Assembly: GCA_018819225.1 (NCBI GenBank)
Contig: JAHJQN010000003.1
Location: 186,001 to 250,000, forward strand
DNA from: Microcaldota archaeon
GTDB lineage: Archaea; Micrarchaeota; Micrarchaeia; Norongarragalinales; SBBD01
Direction of reading: 5' to 3'
Length of the DNA stretch: 64,000 bases
The notes beneath the pieces are model-generated. The model was not told the origin of the DNA. It was given only the letters and a program-made list of their open reading frames with translations, and did no database searches. The position numbers and the translations under genes are program-made. Below are positions 6,134-15,689 of this stretch, piece after piece (the stretch's first letter is position 1; each line of letters begins with the position of its first letter).

Positions 6134-9100
6134 ATGAATTACGAGTCGCTCAAAAAGCGTTTGACCCGAAACAGAAAAAAAATACTCGCTTCCGCAACCT
6201 TGAGGCTATTCGTTACCCTCGCGATACTGGCCGTTATTGCCGGTAACGTAAACGCGTATTGCGGCGACATGTATTGCGATCCTTACTACGAAAACCAGTT
6301 TACGTGCGCGTACGATTGCGCCGGCATCTTTTTCGATCCGACTCCCCTTCCTCCTTACGGCGGGCAATATAATGGGGGAGGCGCGCTTTGCGAAGTGTAC
6401 GCATACGATGGTTATCAAGGCGAAAGCGTTCCAGTCGATGTATACTATTACGGATGGGATTACCCTGGAAGCATTCTCGTGGATTGTGGTAACGGGCGAA
6501 CCGCCACCGCGTACTTCATGTGGGGAAGCTACGTGGCGCATACCTCGTGCTATTACGATTTAGGTGGGGCGTATTACGTAGACGCGTACTCGGGAGGGTT
6601 ATACTGCCCGGGAAACACGGTTTACATTCACGATGATTACCAAGATTACGGGTATTGTGGGGACGGGGTTTGCGACACGTACGAATGGAATGGCGGAACG
6701 TGCGCGTACGATTGCGGAAACGGAGGGGATAACGATTACTCGTATTGTGGAGACGGGGTTTGCGACTGGGGAGAAAACGAGTTAAACTGCGCGGAGGATT
6801 GCGAGCCCGAAGTACCCGTCGAGCCGTCATGCGGATTGACCGCGAGCCCGGGGCGCATAACCGAAGGCTACTGGAGCGTGATGACCGCGCGTTATTATGA
6901 CATGGAGCAGGCGCCGAACGTAATTAGCGTTGATTGCGGTAACGGAGAAAGCGCTACGGCAACGGGATGTAGCCGCACCACGGGAAGTTGCACGGCATCA
7001 TGTTATTATCCCAATGCACGCGGCGAAGCGTACCACCCGCAAGCGAATATCGGCGGAACAAGTTGTTCACCGGCAAGCGTTTATGTTGATGAACCGTACG
7101 TACCGATTTACTGCAGCTCGAACGCGGATTGCCCCGATGACGGATACGTGGGACTCGCGTATTGTTTGAACGGAAACGCGGTTAAGGACTATATTGATTA
7201 TACGTGCGTGAAGCCCGGAGAAGCCGGGAACGCGTGCGAACATGCGAGAGCACCGCAAGTGATCGAAGAGTGCGCAAACGGATGCTCGTACGGATCGTGC
7301 AACGAAGCACCCGCGGAAGCCAGTTGCCATATTGCGACGCATCCGAGCACCATTGACGAAGGACAAGGAAGCGTGGTCACGGTTTACTACCAGGACTTGG
7401 CGCAGGCACCGAATTACGTTTCATTGAATTGCGGCAACGGGGAAGTGAAAAACGTTCCCGGATGCAGCGGAACCCGAGGCAGTTGTACGAGCACGTGTTA
7501 TTACTCGAGTGCAGGAAGGTATGAAGTGCAGGCGAGTGCGAGCGGCGTCTCGTGCGCGCAAGGAAACATTATTGTCAATGAGCAACAGCACCTGCCTTCC
7601 AGCTATTACGGGGACGGAACGTATTGGTTGATGGTAGGGGACCAGGCGTACGGTAACAATAACTACGGAGTTGAATTAACGAACGTGCAAGCGAATCCGC
7701 ATGCGCAGTTCAACGTACTGAATCCGTACGGGCAAGTCATCGGAAGCATTTCGTTACCCGCGTTTTCCGGGCAAGAGATCCCGTACGCAGGAAACTTGCG
7801 GGTAAGCGTCGAAGCAGTTGATGCGCACCAGAACAGCGCAGTCGTTACATTGCAGAGTCCGGGAGTACCGACTCCTTCGGCGACGCCGCAACCGGATCCA
7901 GAATGCGCTTTAAGCGCCGTGCCTTCGCACGTGCAGGAAGGAAGCTCGAGCTCGATAATAATCAATTACTACAACTTGAATCATGCGCCGTACGTCGTGC
8001 CCGTTGACTGCGGGAATGGCCGGCAGGCCAATGCATTGAATTGCTTGGGAACAACGGGAAGCTGTGCGGCATCGTGTTTCTATCCCGGGGAAGGAAGCTT
8101 TACCGCAGTAGCCATTGCGGATGGAACGGCGTGCAGCACAACGAGCGTGGAAGTCAGCAACGTGCCCGTGCCTACGTGCAACGACGGCACGCGTTACGGA
8201 GAGTGTTCAACGAACCAGCCCTTTTATTGCGATGACGGGTTCTTGGTGAAGGATGCGCAGGTCTGCGGTTGTCCAGTCGGACAGGAACCGGAAGGAAACC
8301 GGTGCGTGGACTCGATGGGGTATTGTTCCACGAGCGTGAACCCGTACCCGGTTCGAGCCAACGAGCCCATGCAAGTACTGATCCGTTACAATGAATTCCC
8401 GGAAATGCCGAACAACGTGCGCGTGGTTTGCGGGAACGGAAGAGTCGTGCAGGGAAGCTGCGCGGGAACGGAAACCAGTGGAACGTGTACGGCGCAATGC
8501 ACGTACGAAGAACAAGCGGGCTACCCGCAAACGTATACCGTTGATTCGATTTTGGATGGCGTGCGTTGTGAAAGCGCCCAAGCAAAAGTAACCGCACCCT
8601 CGGATACCACGGGAACGCTTCTCGTGAAAGCCACGGATTGCGGTACGGGAGCGGCGCTGCAGAGCGCGACGGTTAGCATCAGCGGACACGGCGACGAGTT
8701 TACGGATGGTTACGGGCAAGTGCAAGTGGAACTCGATCCTGGACAGTACCAGATCATTGTTGATAAGGAGGATTACGCGGGAACCCAAGTCAGTAAACGG
8801 ATCGAATTAGGGAAAGTGAGCACCGCGTTCGTATGTCTTGAGAAAGAAGATGCGTGCGAAATCAAGGCGACGCTGGTGAGCTCTCCGAATATCGGGGACA
8901 GCCGAACGCCGTTACAGTACGAGATTCGCGTGGACAACGAAGACGAAACCGACAGCGCGACCATTATTACTCGGGCGTCCTCGAGCTTTACACTGAATGT
9001 TCAACCCTCGAGCTTCACGATCCCGGCTGGTGCAGCGCAACTGGTGAGCGTGCAAGCGTACCCGCCAGTAGACTTCACGGGCAATTCCGTTGGCATCGTC

Positions 9101-11734
9101 ACGTTTACGAGTGCGCAGTGCTCGCAAAGCATTGAACTGCCGATGCACGTGGAAGGAAGCCTGGGAATTGAAGTGAACCAGCCGGTCAAGGAAGCGTTAC
9201 CGAACCGGCAAACGTGTTTCGATTTCTCGGTCAGAAACCGGGGGGGAAACGAAGGCGTGGTCGTGCTCTCGTATACGGGAGACTATGACGCGTACTTCAA
9301 TACGCCGCAATTCCGCATTACGCCGCACGAAATCAGGGACCGCTTGGAATTCTGCGTCAACGTTCCGGATGGCGTCAGCGGACCGCACAGCTTCAATTTG
9401 CGGGCCAGCAGCCCTATCGCCGACGCGTACGGAGTCGTGCAAGTGGATGTGTTGGATTCGGGACAAATCGGAGTGGATGCGGGCGGTTGTTTCTATGCAA
9501 ACGCGGACGTACCCCGACCCATATCGATCACGAATGATGCGCAAGACGGGGATTACAGCGTGGAGTTGCAGTACAACGACATTGGCGCGCAGGTGACTCC
9601 TCCGTTCTTATACAATTTCAAGAAAGGAACCGAGCGAACGGTTTACTTGACCGTCAACCCGGATCAAATCGGGGTGTACGAGAAGCGCTTGCTGTTGGTT
9701 TTGAAAAAAGAAGGGAGAGTGATCGTGCAGGAAGATTTGTGCGTACTCGGAGATTATAGCTACGGGGGAGGGAACGGACGCGACGTGTACGACGGAGAAG
9801 CCACGCTGTTACAAAATAGTTTGCAACTTGAAAGAGGAAGAAGCGGCAGTACGACCATGACCGTGGAAAACACGGGCAGAATCGCGGACACGTTCCAGGT
9901 TGAAGTGGACGGATTGCAGGGCAGTGCTTCGCCGGATCGCATTCGATTGCGCCCAGGGGAAAGCGCGCAGACCTCGATTACGGTTCGTGCGAACGTGGCC
10001 CCGGGATCGTATACGGTACCGGTCAAGCTTTACTCGAGCCGCGGAGGAATATATTTTGAAGGATACTATCCGACGTACGACCCGTACTACGACGGCAATT
10101 ACGGTTATGGAAACGGTGCGGAAATTTATTGCGGTAACGGTCGGACCGTGACGGAAAACTGTCCGGGAAGTACCGGAAGCTGCACCGTGGAATGCGATTA
10201 CTCTGAAACGGGAACGAATACGGTTACCGGAAGGATTCGCGACGTGACGTGCGAGGAAACCAAAATTAAGGTGGTTCATGAAGACACGCGAACGTGTCAA
10301 ATCGGAATCGAGAGCTTTGCGCGTCCGGACGACCGCGTGTCCGTCGCCATCGAATACCGTAACTTGAACCAGGCCCCGACCGACAACGAAATCGAAGTCG
10401 ATTGCGGAAACGGGGATAGAGTGACGGCAACGGGATGCAGCGGCACCACGGGAAGTTGTGGAACCTCGTGCACGTACGAGGATGAAGGCGCGTACTTTGC
10501 GACTGCGGACACGGAAGTGGGTTGCGGGACGGCACGAATTCGCGTGGACGAAAAGGGAGAGTATTGCAGTTTGGATGCGGAACCGCTCGTGGTACGAGGA
10601 AGAAGCGCGGACATTGAATTGAATTACCGGGGAGTCGAGTACGGATACGGTGACGAGTATTATCCGCCCTACAACCCCTACTCGGACAACCGACGGCTGT
10701 TGGATACGGAAAACTTGCTCGTAACCGTAACCGGAGCAGGGTACAGCGGAACGCCGCTGCCCAACGGACCCATCGTGGAAATTTCAAGAATCGTGGTGCA
10801 AGAATTGCCGGAGAACGGAGCCGCGATCGTGAGTGCCACGCTCAAGAACTTAGTGGGACAGCCCGTACAAAACATCGCATTATTCGTGGATGAGCTGCCC
10901 GCGGGAGTCGTAGCAGAACAAGTCGCGCCCGTATCCCTTGCAGGATACCAAGAGCGCATCGTGCGATTCCGCTTGCAGAGCACGCAAGCCATTCCGGGAG
11001 GCTACCGACCGAGACTCCGCGTGCAGTACGGACAGACCTCGCACAGCGCCCCATTCAATTTGGAAGTGATTCCGGAAAGTGAGGTGTTGAACGCGACCCT
11101 GGAAGAAATCGAAGGCATTGAATGCCAAGCCGATGGCGTGCCGAATAACGTGCGCGTGCGGTTCAAGGCGACGAACGAGGAATCATTCGATATTGGAATC
11201 AGCGGGATCCTGAAAGATTTGCCGGAAGGCTGGACGTACCGCATCGGACCCGTTTACCAAATCATTCACCCTCAAGACGCGTTCACGTTCAATGCAACGA
11301 TCAACACCACGGGATACGAAGCCAAGGATTTGCCGATGGTATTGGAAGTGCGGCATCGCGACGGACGCAGAACCTCGCTGCCGTTCGACTTGAAACTGTC
11401 GCAATGCGGCGGAATGCCGTTCGCGGGCTTGATTACGTTGAACACGGACTTCAGCTTGTTCCAGTTGCTCGTGGTGCTGGCCGTGATTGCCATGGCCTTG
11501 CTGATTTACTACTCGGCACGACCCTCCGACGAAGAAAAAGAGGAGGAAAAACCGGCTGAAGAAGAAGGAAGGCAAGAGCACGAGAAAGGCGTGCGCCAGT
11601 TAACGCTGGAAAGCATCAAAGAGGAAGTTCGCGGGAGGCCTGAAGATGAATTCGGAGACCAAACGGTTGTTTCCGAGAGCGACGATGCACCGCTCGAGAT
11701 CAACGACGAACCGGAAAAATCCGCGGATTCCTGA
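6134..11734 (+). CDS. giant cysteine-rich membrane-anchored surface protein (1866 aa)
   Basis: I place the start at the ATG at 6134 (MNYESLKKRL), preceding a signal peptide whose core is LRLFVTLAILAVIAG and which should be cut after NVNA; an in-frame ATG at 6107 is the alternative. The exterior part opens with three CGDxxCD...C..DC calcium-like or disulfide motifs, and contains about seven copies of a roughly 75-residue module built around CGNG, C.GT.GSC and C.Y. Between them are a carboxypeptidase-regulatory/PEGA-like fold (about 850-930) and NEW3/CARDB-like beta domains. The C-terminus has one transmembrane helix (LFQLLVVLAVIAMALLIYY) and an acidic cytoplasmic tail. It is very likely a cell-surface or adhesion protein; no enzymatic motif is seen. 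It heads a cluster of three surface genes and is 14 nt from the next one. Confidence 0.85.
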   Translation: MNYESLKKRLTRNRKKILASATLRLFVTLAILAVIAGNVNAYCGDMYCDPYYENQFTCAYDCAGIFFDPTPLPPYGGQYNGGGALCEVYAYDGYQGESVPVDVYYYGWDYPGSILVDCGNGRTATAYFMWGSYVAHTSCYYDLGGAYYVDAYSGGLYCPGNTVYIHDDYQDYGYCGDGVCDTYEWNGGTCAYDCGNGGDNDYSYCGDGVCDWGENELNCAEDCEPEVPVEPSCGLTASPGRITEGYWSVMTARYYDMEQAPNVISVDCGNGESATATGCSRTTGSCTASCYYPNARGEAYHPQANIGGTSCSPASVYVDEPYVPIYCSSNADCPDDGYVGLAYCLNGNAVKDYIDYTCVKPGEAGNACEHARAPQVIEECANGCSYGSCNEAPAEASCHIATHPSTIDEGQGSVVTVYYQDLAQAPNYVSLNCGNGEVKNVPGCSGTRGSCTSTCYYSSAGRYEVQASASGVSCAQGNIIVNEQQHLPSSYYGDGTYWLMVGDQAYGNNNYGVELTNVQANPHAQFNVLNPYGQVIGSISLPAFSGQEIPYAGNLRVSVEAVDAHQNSAVVTLQSPGVPTPSATPQPDPECALSAVPSHVQEGSSSSIIINYYNLNHAPYVVPVDCGNGRQANALNCLGTTGSCAASCFYPGEGSFTAVAIADGTACSTTSVEVSNVPVPTCNDGTRYGECSTNQPFYCDDGFLVKDAQVCGCPVGQEPEGNRCVDSMGYCSTSVNPYPVRANEPMQVLIRYNEFPEMPNNVRVVCGNGRVVQGSCAGTETSGTCTAQCTYEEQAGYPQTYTVDSILDGVRCESAQAKVTAPSDTTGTLLVKATDCGTGAALQSATVSISGHGDEFTDGYGQVQVELDPGQYQIIVDKEDYAGTQVSKRIELGKVSTAFVCLEKEDACEIKATLVSSPNIGDSRTPLQYEIRVDNEDETDSATIITRASSSFTLNVQPSSFTIPAGAAQLVSVQAYPPVDFTGNSVGIVTFTSAQCSQSIELPMHVEGSLGIEVNQPVKEALPNRQTCFDFSVRNRGGNEGVVVLSYTGDYDAYFNTPQFRITPHEIRDRLEFCVNVPDGVSGPHSFNLRASSPIADAYGVVQVDVLDSGQIGVDAGGCFYANADVPRPISITNDAQDGDYSVELQYNDIGAQVTPPFLYNFKKGTERTVYLTVNPDQIGVYEKRLLLVLKKEGRVIVQEDLCVLGDYSYGGGNGRDVYDGEATLLQNSLQLERGRSGSTTMTVENTGRIADTFQVEVDGLQGSASPDRIRLRPGESAQTSITVRANVAPGSYTVPVKLYSSRGGIYFEGYYPTYDPYYDGNYGYGNGAEIYCGNGRTVTENCPGSTGSCTVECDYSETGTNTVTGRIRDVTCEETKIKVVHEDTRTCQIGIESFARPDDRVSVAIEYRNLNQAPTDNEIEVDCGNGDRVTATGCSGTTGSCGTSCTYEDEGAYFATADTEVGCGTARIRVDEKGEYCSLDAEPLVVRGRSADIELNYRGVEYGYGDEYYPPYNPYSDNRRLLDTENLLVTVTGAGYSGTPLPNGPIVEISRIVVQELPENGAAIVSATLKNLVGQPVQNIALFVDELPAGVVAEQVAPVSLAGYQERIVRFRLQSTQAIPGGYRPRLRVQYGQTSHSAPFNLEVIPESEVLNATLEEIEGIECQADGVPNNVRVRFKATNEESFDIGISGILKDLPEGWTYRIGPVYQIIHPQDAFTFNATINTTGYEAKDLPMVLEVRHRDGRRTSLPFDLKLSQCGGMPFAGLITLNTDFSLFQLLVVLAVIAMALLIYYSARPSDEEKEEEKPAEEEGRQEHEKGVRQLTLESIKEEVRGRPEDEFGDQTVVSESDDAPLEINDEPEKSADS

Positions 11735-11748
11735 AGAGGAAAAACAGT

Positions 11749-13497
11749 ATGAGAATCGGTATCCTTCTTGCACTAGTCATTGCATCCGGAATGGTTGATG
11801 CGGTAACCGTTCTAATCGAGCCGGCGGAATGGAACGGGTGCGTGGGAGAGCAAGCCGTATTTCAAGGCCGGGTTCACAACCAACGATCCGTTCCCGAAGT
11901 CTACGAGTTGGAGATCGAATACCTTGAAAACTATTTTTCGGACTATATTACGACGCCCGTGTACGTACCCGCGGGACAAGAACGGGCATTTCAAGCCGCG
12001 ATAACGCCCGCATGCGGAACACCGATTGGCGCGTACAGCGTCAAAGCGGTTGCGGAAAGCACGGAACACGACCGGGGAAGCACGCAAGCGATCCTGCGAG
12101 TCAACGCGTGTCTGGAAATCCATGCGGATGCGAGCCCGAATGCCCGAACCGCATGCACAACGGAAAGCGCGTCTTATCCCATTACGATATCCAATCCTCA
12201 ATCCGAAACCGTCACCATTTACTTAAATGAGATGCATGGATTCGCGACCGCTTTCTCGGAAAACGAATTCGAGTTGCAGGCAGGCGAACAAAAAACGGTG
12301 AACGCGCGCGTGACCGTACCCGAGCTGGCCGGAAATTACGACGTGGAAATAAAGGCCGTGGGAACCGCCGCGTGCATGCAAGCGGAAAAAACCGTTCCAT
12401 TGACGTTAATGGCCCAGAATTGCTTCCCGGAACCGACGTTCGCCCCCGCGCCGTATCCTACGCATCGTCCAACGTACGAGCCGCGGCCCACGCACGAGCC
12501 AACGAGTACGCCGACTCCGATACCGAGAGCGACCCCCACGGGACGACCGGCTTGCGTATACGACTGGGATTGCCCGTCGTATAATTGCAATGAAGCGTTG
12601 GGAGTCTGCGAAACGGAACCGAGCGTTTCTCCGCGTGCCTCCGGCACGCCAAGTCCCCAGCCGACCCCCGCACCGACCGTGACCGCGACGCCAACGCCTA
12701 CAACAGAACCCACGAATACGCCAACACCCGAACCGTCCATGGGGCCTACGCCGACTCCCTGGATTCGTCCGGCATGCGAATTCGATTGGGATTGCGTTTC
12801 AAATAATTGCAATGAAGCACTCGGGGTATGCGAATCCATTGGATCAGCAAGCGATTCGCCCGTACCAGAGTATCAGATCGAAAGCGCGGCCCCCGAACGC
12901 GTTCAAGTCTGCGAGTTTGGTGCCGCGTTCGTGAGATGGAAACTGTTCAACCGAGGATTTGAAGATGTTTTGAAGCTCGCCATCGTATCCGAGGATATGG
13001 AAACGGAAATGGATAAAGAGCTCGTGGAACTCAAAGAATCTGAAGAAGCAACCATCGGAATCCAGATCCGCGCGCCCGCTCAAGGAGAGTACGAAATGAA
13101 ATTATTTGCGGAAAGCCAAAGTACGGGAGTGGCTTCGCGCAACGTCGTACATACGGAAGTCCTATCGAAAGAGGATGAGCGTTGCCGGGCGCACGGAACC
13201 GAAGCACCTGAAGAAGAACGCGAGGAAGAACACAAGGAGGAGCATGCGGAAGAAGAGAGTGAGGAAGTTCGCGGAGGAACCGCATTGTTCGTGGCTTCGT
13301 TTTCAAAAACCGCGCCCCTCGTTATCATTATCTTGATTATTGCGGTGGCGTTATACGTCGCGTTAAAGGAATACCGACGTCGAAACCGCTCACCACACCC
13401 CATTAAAGACCCGGAAGAGGGAACGCCGACTGCCGTGGATGAACTCGAGGAAGGAAAAGGGGATGGGAAAAAAACAGAGGACGGCAAAACCATTTAA
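11749..13497 (+). CDS. membrane-anchored surface protein with Thr/Pro-rich linkers
   Basis: 582 residues: an N-terminal signal peptide (MRIGILLALVIASGMVDA), two NEW3/CARDB-like beta domains (to about 225), a Thr/Pro-rich linker rich in PTPTP and PTHEP patterns that encloses two near-identical Cys motifs (YDWDCPSYNCNEALGVCE and FDWDCVSNNCNEALGVCE, about 265 and 340), a further beta domain, a Glu-rich segment, one transmembrane helix (APLVIIILIIAVALYVAL) and a basic/acidic tail. The linker is the type expected to carry O-glycans. The topology matches the preceding giant protein, and the two are probably co-transcribed and may interact on the envelope. No specific function is recognised. Confidence 0.8.
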   Translation: MRIGILLALVIASGMVDAVTVLIEPAEWNGCVGEQAVFQGRVHNQRSVPEVYELEIEYLENYFSDYITTPVYVPAGQERAFQAAITPACGTPIGAYSVKAVAESTEHDRGSTQAILRVNACLEIHADASPNARTACTTESASYPITISNPQSETVTIYLNEMHGFATAFSENEFELQAGEQKTVNARVTVPELAGNYDVEIKAVGTAACMQAEKTVPLTLMAQNCFPEPTFAPAPYPTHRPTYEPRPTHEPTSTPTPIPRATPTGRPACVYDWDCPSYNCNEALGVCETEPSVSPRASGTPSPQPTPAPTVTATPTPTTEPTNTPTPEPSMGPTPTPWIRPACEFDWDCVSNNCNEALGVCESIGSASDSPVPEYQIESAAPERVQVCEFGAAFVRWKLFNRGFEDVLKLAIVSEDMETEMDKELVELKESEEATIGIQIRAPAQGEYEMKLFAESQSTGVASRNVVHTEVLSKEDERCRAHGTEAPEEEREEEHKEEHAEEESEEVRGGTALFVASFSKTAPLVIIILIIAVALYVALKEYRRRNRSPHPIKDPEEGTPTAVDELEEGKGDGKKTEDGKTI

Positions 13498-14101
13498 AGA
13501 ACAATCGCGTAGTCCACTGCGTATGAAAGGCAATCTGGCGCTCATGCTGATCGTCTACATGACCGGCATCGTCGTGCTCATCGGAGCCGGATATTATTAC
13601 ATGAAAGGCGCGTCGCCCGAGATACCGGATTTCCAGAATATGACGGGACAGCCGACGTTCAGCGCCGTCTCTCCAACCGACGTGTTCGGGATTTCAACGG
13701 GCACTCCAACCCCGGATGCCGGAACACCGACTCCCAACGTATTTTGTGAAGACGGGACCGCTCTCGGAGAATGCAACGAGGATTTGCGGCAATGCCGAGA
13801 AACCGGGAACGGCGTCGCGTTGGAAGTGGATTGTGAAGCATGCGGTTGCTGGGAAGGCGAGCGCTGCCACCCCATTACCCGGGGATGTTACAAGGGATGC
13901 GCGGACGGAACGCTACTCGAAGACTGCTCGTTGTCAACGGACAAGTACTATTGCAATCCCGACGGAGAGCTCGTGCTGAACGGATCCGAATGCGGTTGCC
14001 CGAGAGGGTATCAATACGATCCGTACGGAAGCGGACCGGATACCGTCAACGATTGCACGCGAACGTGCCGCTTCGGAATCGATTGCGAGGAAGGAAGATG
14101 A
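13463..14101 (+). CDS. single-pass membrane protein with extracellular Cys-rich domain
   Basis: 212 residues from the ATG at 13463, preceded by a good ribosome-binding GGAAAAGGGG and overlapping the previous gene by 35 nt. A basic cytoplasmic N-terminus (KKQRTAKPFKEQ) is followed by a transmembrane helix (NLALMLIVYMTGIVVLIGAGYYY), a Thr/Pro linker and a domain with many cysteines, including CEDGTALGEC, CGCWEGERC and CADGTLLEDC. It has the reverse topology of its two neighbours (N-terminal anchor). The overlap and composition mark it as the third member of the surface cluster. Confidence 0.75.
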   Translation: MGKKQRTAKPFKEQSRSPLRMKGNLALMLIVYMTGIVVLIGAGYYYMKGASPEIPDFQNMTGQPTFSAVSPTDVFGISTGTPTPDAGTPTPNVFCEDGTALGECNEDLRQCRETGNGVALEVDCEACGCWEGERCHPITRGCYKGCADGTLLEDCSLSTDKYYCNPDGELVLNGSECGCPRGYQYDPYGSGPDTVNDCTRTCRFGIDCEEGR

Positions 14102-14604
14102 GCATGCTATCCCGAACCGAAATCCTGCAAGCCATCCGGAAAAAAGAAATACGCGTGACGCCGTTTCGAAAAGAAAACGTGGGACCGTGCAGCATCGACT
14201 TGACGCTCGGGAACGAGTTTAAAGTCTTCGAGCCAAAAAGCCTGCGCGTCGAGGAAAAGGCGGAATATAAGGGAAAACGGGTGGTCTTGAAGAAAGGCGA
14301 ATGCATGGAATTACCACCGCACGAATTTGTTTTGGGGATTACGAAGGAGACCTTGAAGCTATCCCATTCGCTCGCCGGACGCATTACGGGAAGAAGCCGG
14401 TTCGCACGCATGGGGCTCATGGTGCACGTATCATCGAGCTTGATTCAACCCGGCGTGGACAACGTGCAAGTCCTTGAAATCGTCAACGTTTCCCCTGGAA
14501 CGTTGTACGTGATTCCCGGGGTACGCGTGTGTCAAGTCACGTTCCATCGACTGGGAATCCCTGCAGAATATCGGGGAAGGTACCGCTTCCAGCGCGCGCC
14601 GTAA
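14098..14604 (+). CDS. dcd: dCTP deaminase (Dcd/dUTPase fold)
   Basis: 168 residues in the trimeric dUTPase/dCTP-deaminase fold. It converts dCTP to dUTP (some archaeal enzymes go on to dUMP), supplying dTMP synthesis and lowering dUTP. Diagnostic segments: PCSIDLTLGNEF near residue 30, GRSRFARMGLMVH with the nucleotide-binding Ser-Arg, and a QPGVDNVQVLEIVN strand. The start at 14098 is chosen because ATG overlaps the previous stop (ATGA) and GAGGAAGGAAG precedes it. It is coupled to the surface-protein genes, a link that looks accidental rather than functional. The very C-terminus lacks an obvious extended substrate-closing tail. Confidence 0.87.
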   Translation: MSMLSRTEILQAIRKKEIRVTPFRKENVGPCSIDLTLGNEFKVFEPKSLRVEEKAEYKGKRVVLKKGECMELPPHEFVLGITKETLKLSHSLAGRITGRSRFARMGLMVHVSSSLIQPGVDNVQVLEIVNVSPGTLYVIPGVRVCQVTFHRLGIPAEYRGRYRFQRAP

Positions 14605-14611
14605 TTTTCCG

Positions 14612-15616
14612 TCAACGATTACGGGATTGCACGAACAGGAGGGCCGCCGCCTCCACGAAAGTTTTCGCGGAATTCGCGTTCGAGAAATCCGAGGTCTGCA
14701 GGACGAAGGAGATGGCGGAGACGCTTTCGCCGACTCGCTCCACGGAAAATGACACGGACGATCCGGCCAGCCATTCCGGCTTTCGGCGGGCGAGTTGGCG
14801 CTCAAGAAATTGCGAGAACTGTTCGGGCCGGAAACGTCTAGGCAATTCGACGGTCACGGAAACGGCGGCCGGTCTCCCTTTGACGCCGACGACGGTAATG
14901 CGCTGCTTGGCAAACTCCGAATTAGACATGACCACTTGCCTACCGTCCGAGTCCACGAATTCGCTGGAACGAAATCCGATGCGCTTGAGCTGGACCACAT
15001 CTCCGTTGACGAACCGGAGGTAATCCCCATACCGGACATGACGGTCAAGCTGGAGGGCTAGGCCCGCGAAAAAGTTGGCCAGTGTCTCCTGGGAGGCCAG
15101 ACCCAGTACGAGGACAATGACCCCCGTCATCGTCAGAAGGCCGGAGATGTCGAGTCCCAGCGTGCCCATGGCAATGAGGACGCCGAAAAAAAGAATGGTG
15201 ACCTTCAATATCTTTCGCAGCAAAGGAAGAAAAGAGGTGTCGATCCCGCGCGGGTATTTCCGGGCTCCCTCCTCGTAATACCAGCGAAGGAACGCACCCA
15301 TGATGTTGGAAAGAAGGAAGGAGACCAAGAGAATGCCGACGGCCAAACTATATCGGGCGATCCAGTCGGAGACCTCGAAAAGATGGGTCAGATACGATGA
15401 AGAAAGATACGTGAGGAAGACGATGACACTGAGCTCGAGGGGTCCTTCGCACGATGCGATAATGCGGTCGTCCAGAGTGGTTTTCGTGCGTTCCGTAAAC
15501 GACTTGGCAATACGTAAGAAGATGATGAAGAGAATCTTTCCCAATACCCAAGAAACGGCGATCGAGAAAGCGAGCTCAAGAACGACGAGTACGGACGCTG
15601 GAACACCGGAGATCAT
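14612..15616 (-). CDS. mscS: MscS-family small-conductance mechanosensitive channel
   Basis: 334 residues. N-terminal membrane helices are followed by the MscS pore helix and beta domain: GLDISGLLTMTGVIVLVLGLASQE-type glycine/alanine-rich TM3 (about 155-185), then the RYGDYLRFVNGDV turn typical of the first beta strand. Channels of this kind open under membrane tension and release solutes after osmotic downshock. I prefer the ATG at 15616 over a start at 15697 because a TATA-like TTTATTCATATAC lies just upstream and the longer form would overlap the next gene. Its end converges with dcd, 7 nt apart. A second MscS gene is at 31887. Confidence 0.85.
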   Translation of the reverse strand: MISGVPASVLVVLELAFSIAVSWVLGKILFIIFLRIAKSFTERTKTTLDDRIIASCEGPLELSVIVFLTYLSSSYLTHLFEVSDWIARYSLAVGILLVSFLLSNIMGAFLRWYYEEGARKYPRGIDTSFLPLLRKILKVTILFFGVLIAMGTLGLDISGLLTMTGVIVLVLGLASQETLANFFAGLALQLDRHVRYGDYLRFVNGDVVQLKRIGFRSSEFVDSDGRQVVMSNSEFAKQRITVVGVKGRPAAVSVTVELPRRFRPEQFSQFLERQLARRKPEWLAGSSVSFSVERVGESVSAISFVLQTSDFSNANSAKTFVEAAALLFVQSRNR

Positions 15617-15689
15617 AGGCAGCCACCAAAGGCAGTACGTACTTAAGGAGTATATGAATAAAAGAGGTGCGGAAAAAGCCGTTGGCGGT

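Noticed and set aside
13840..14604. longer dCTP deaminase start upstream of 14098
   Set aside because: The extra 86 codons are the out-of-frame shadow of the preceding surface gene; the ATGA overlap with ribosome-binding site is the better start.
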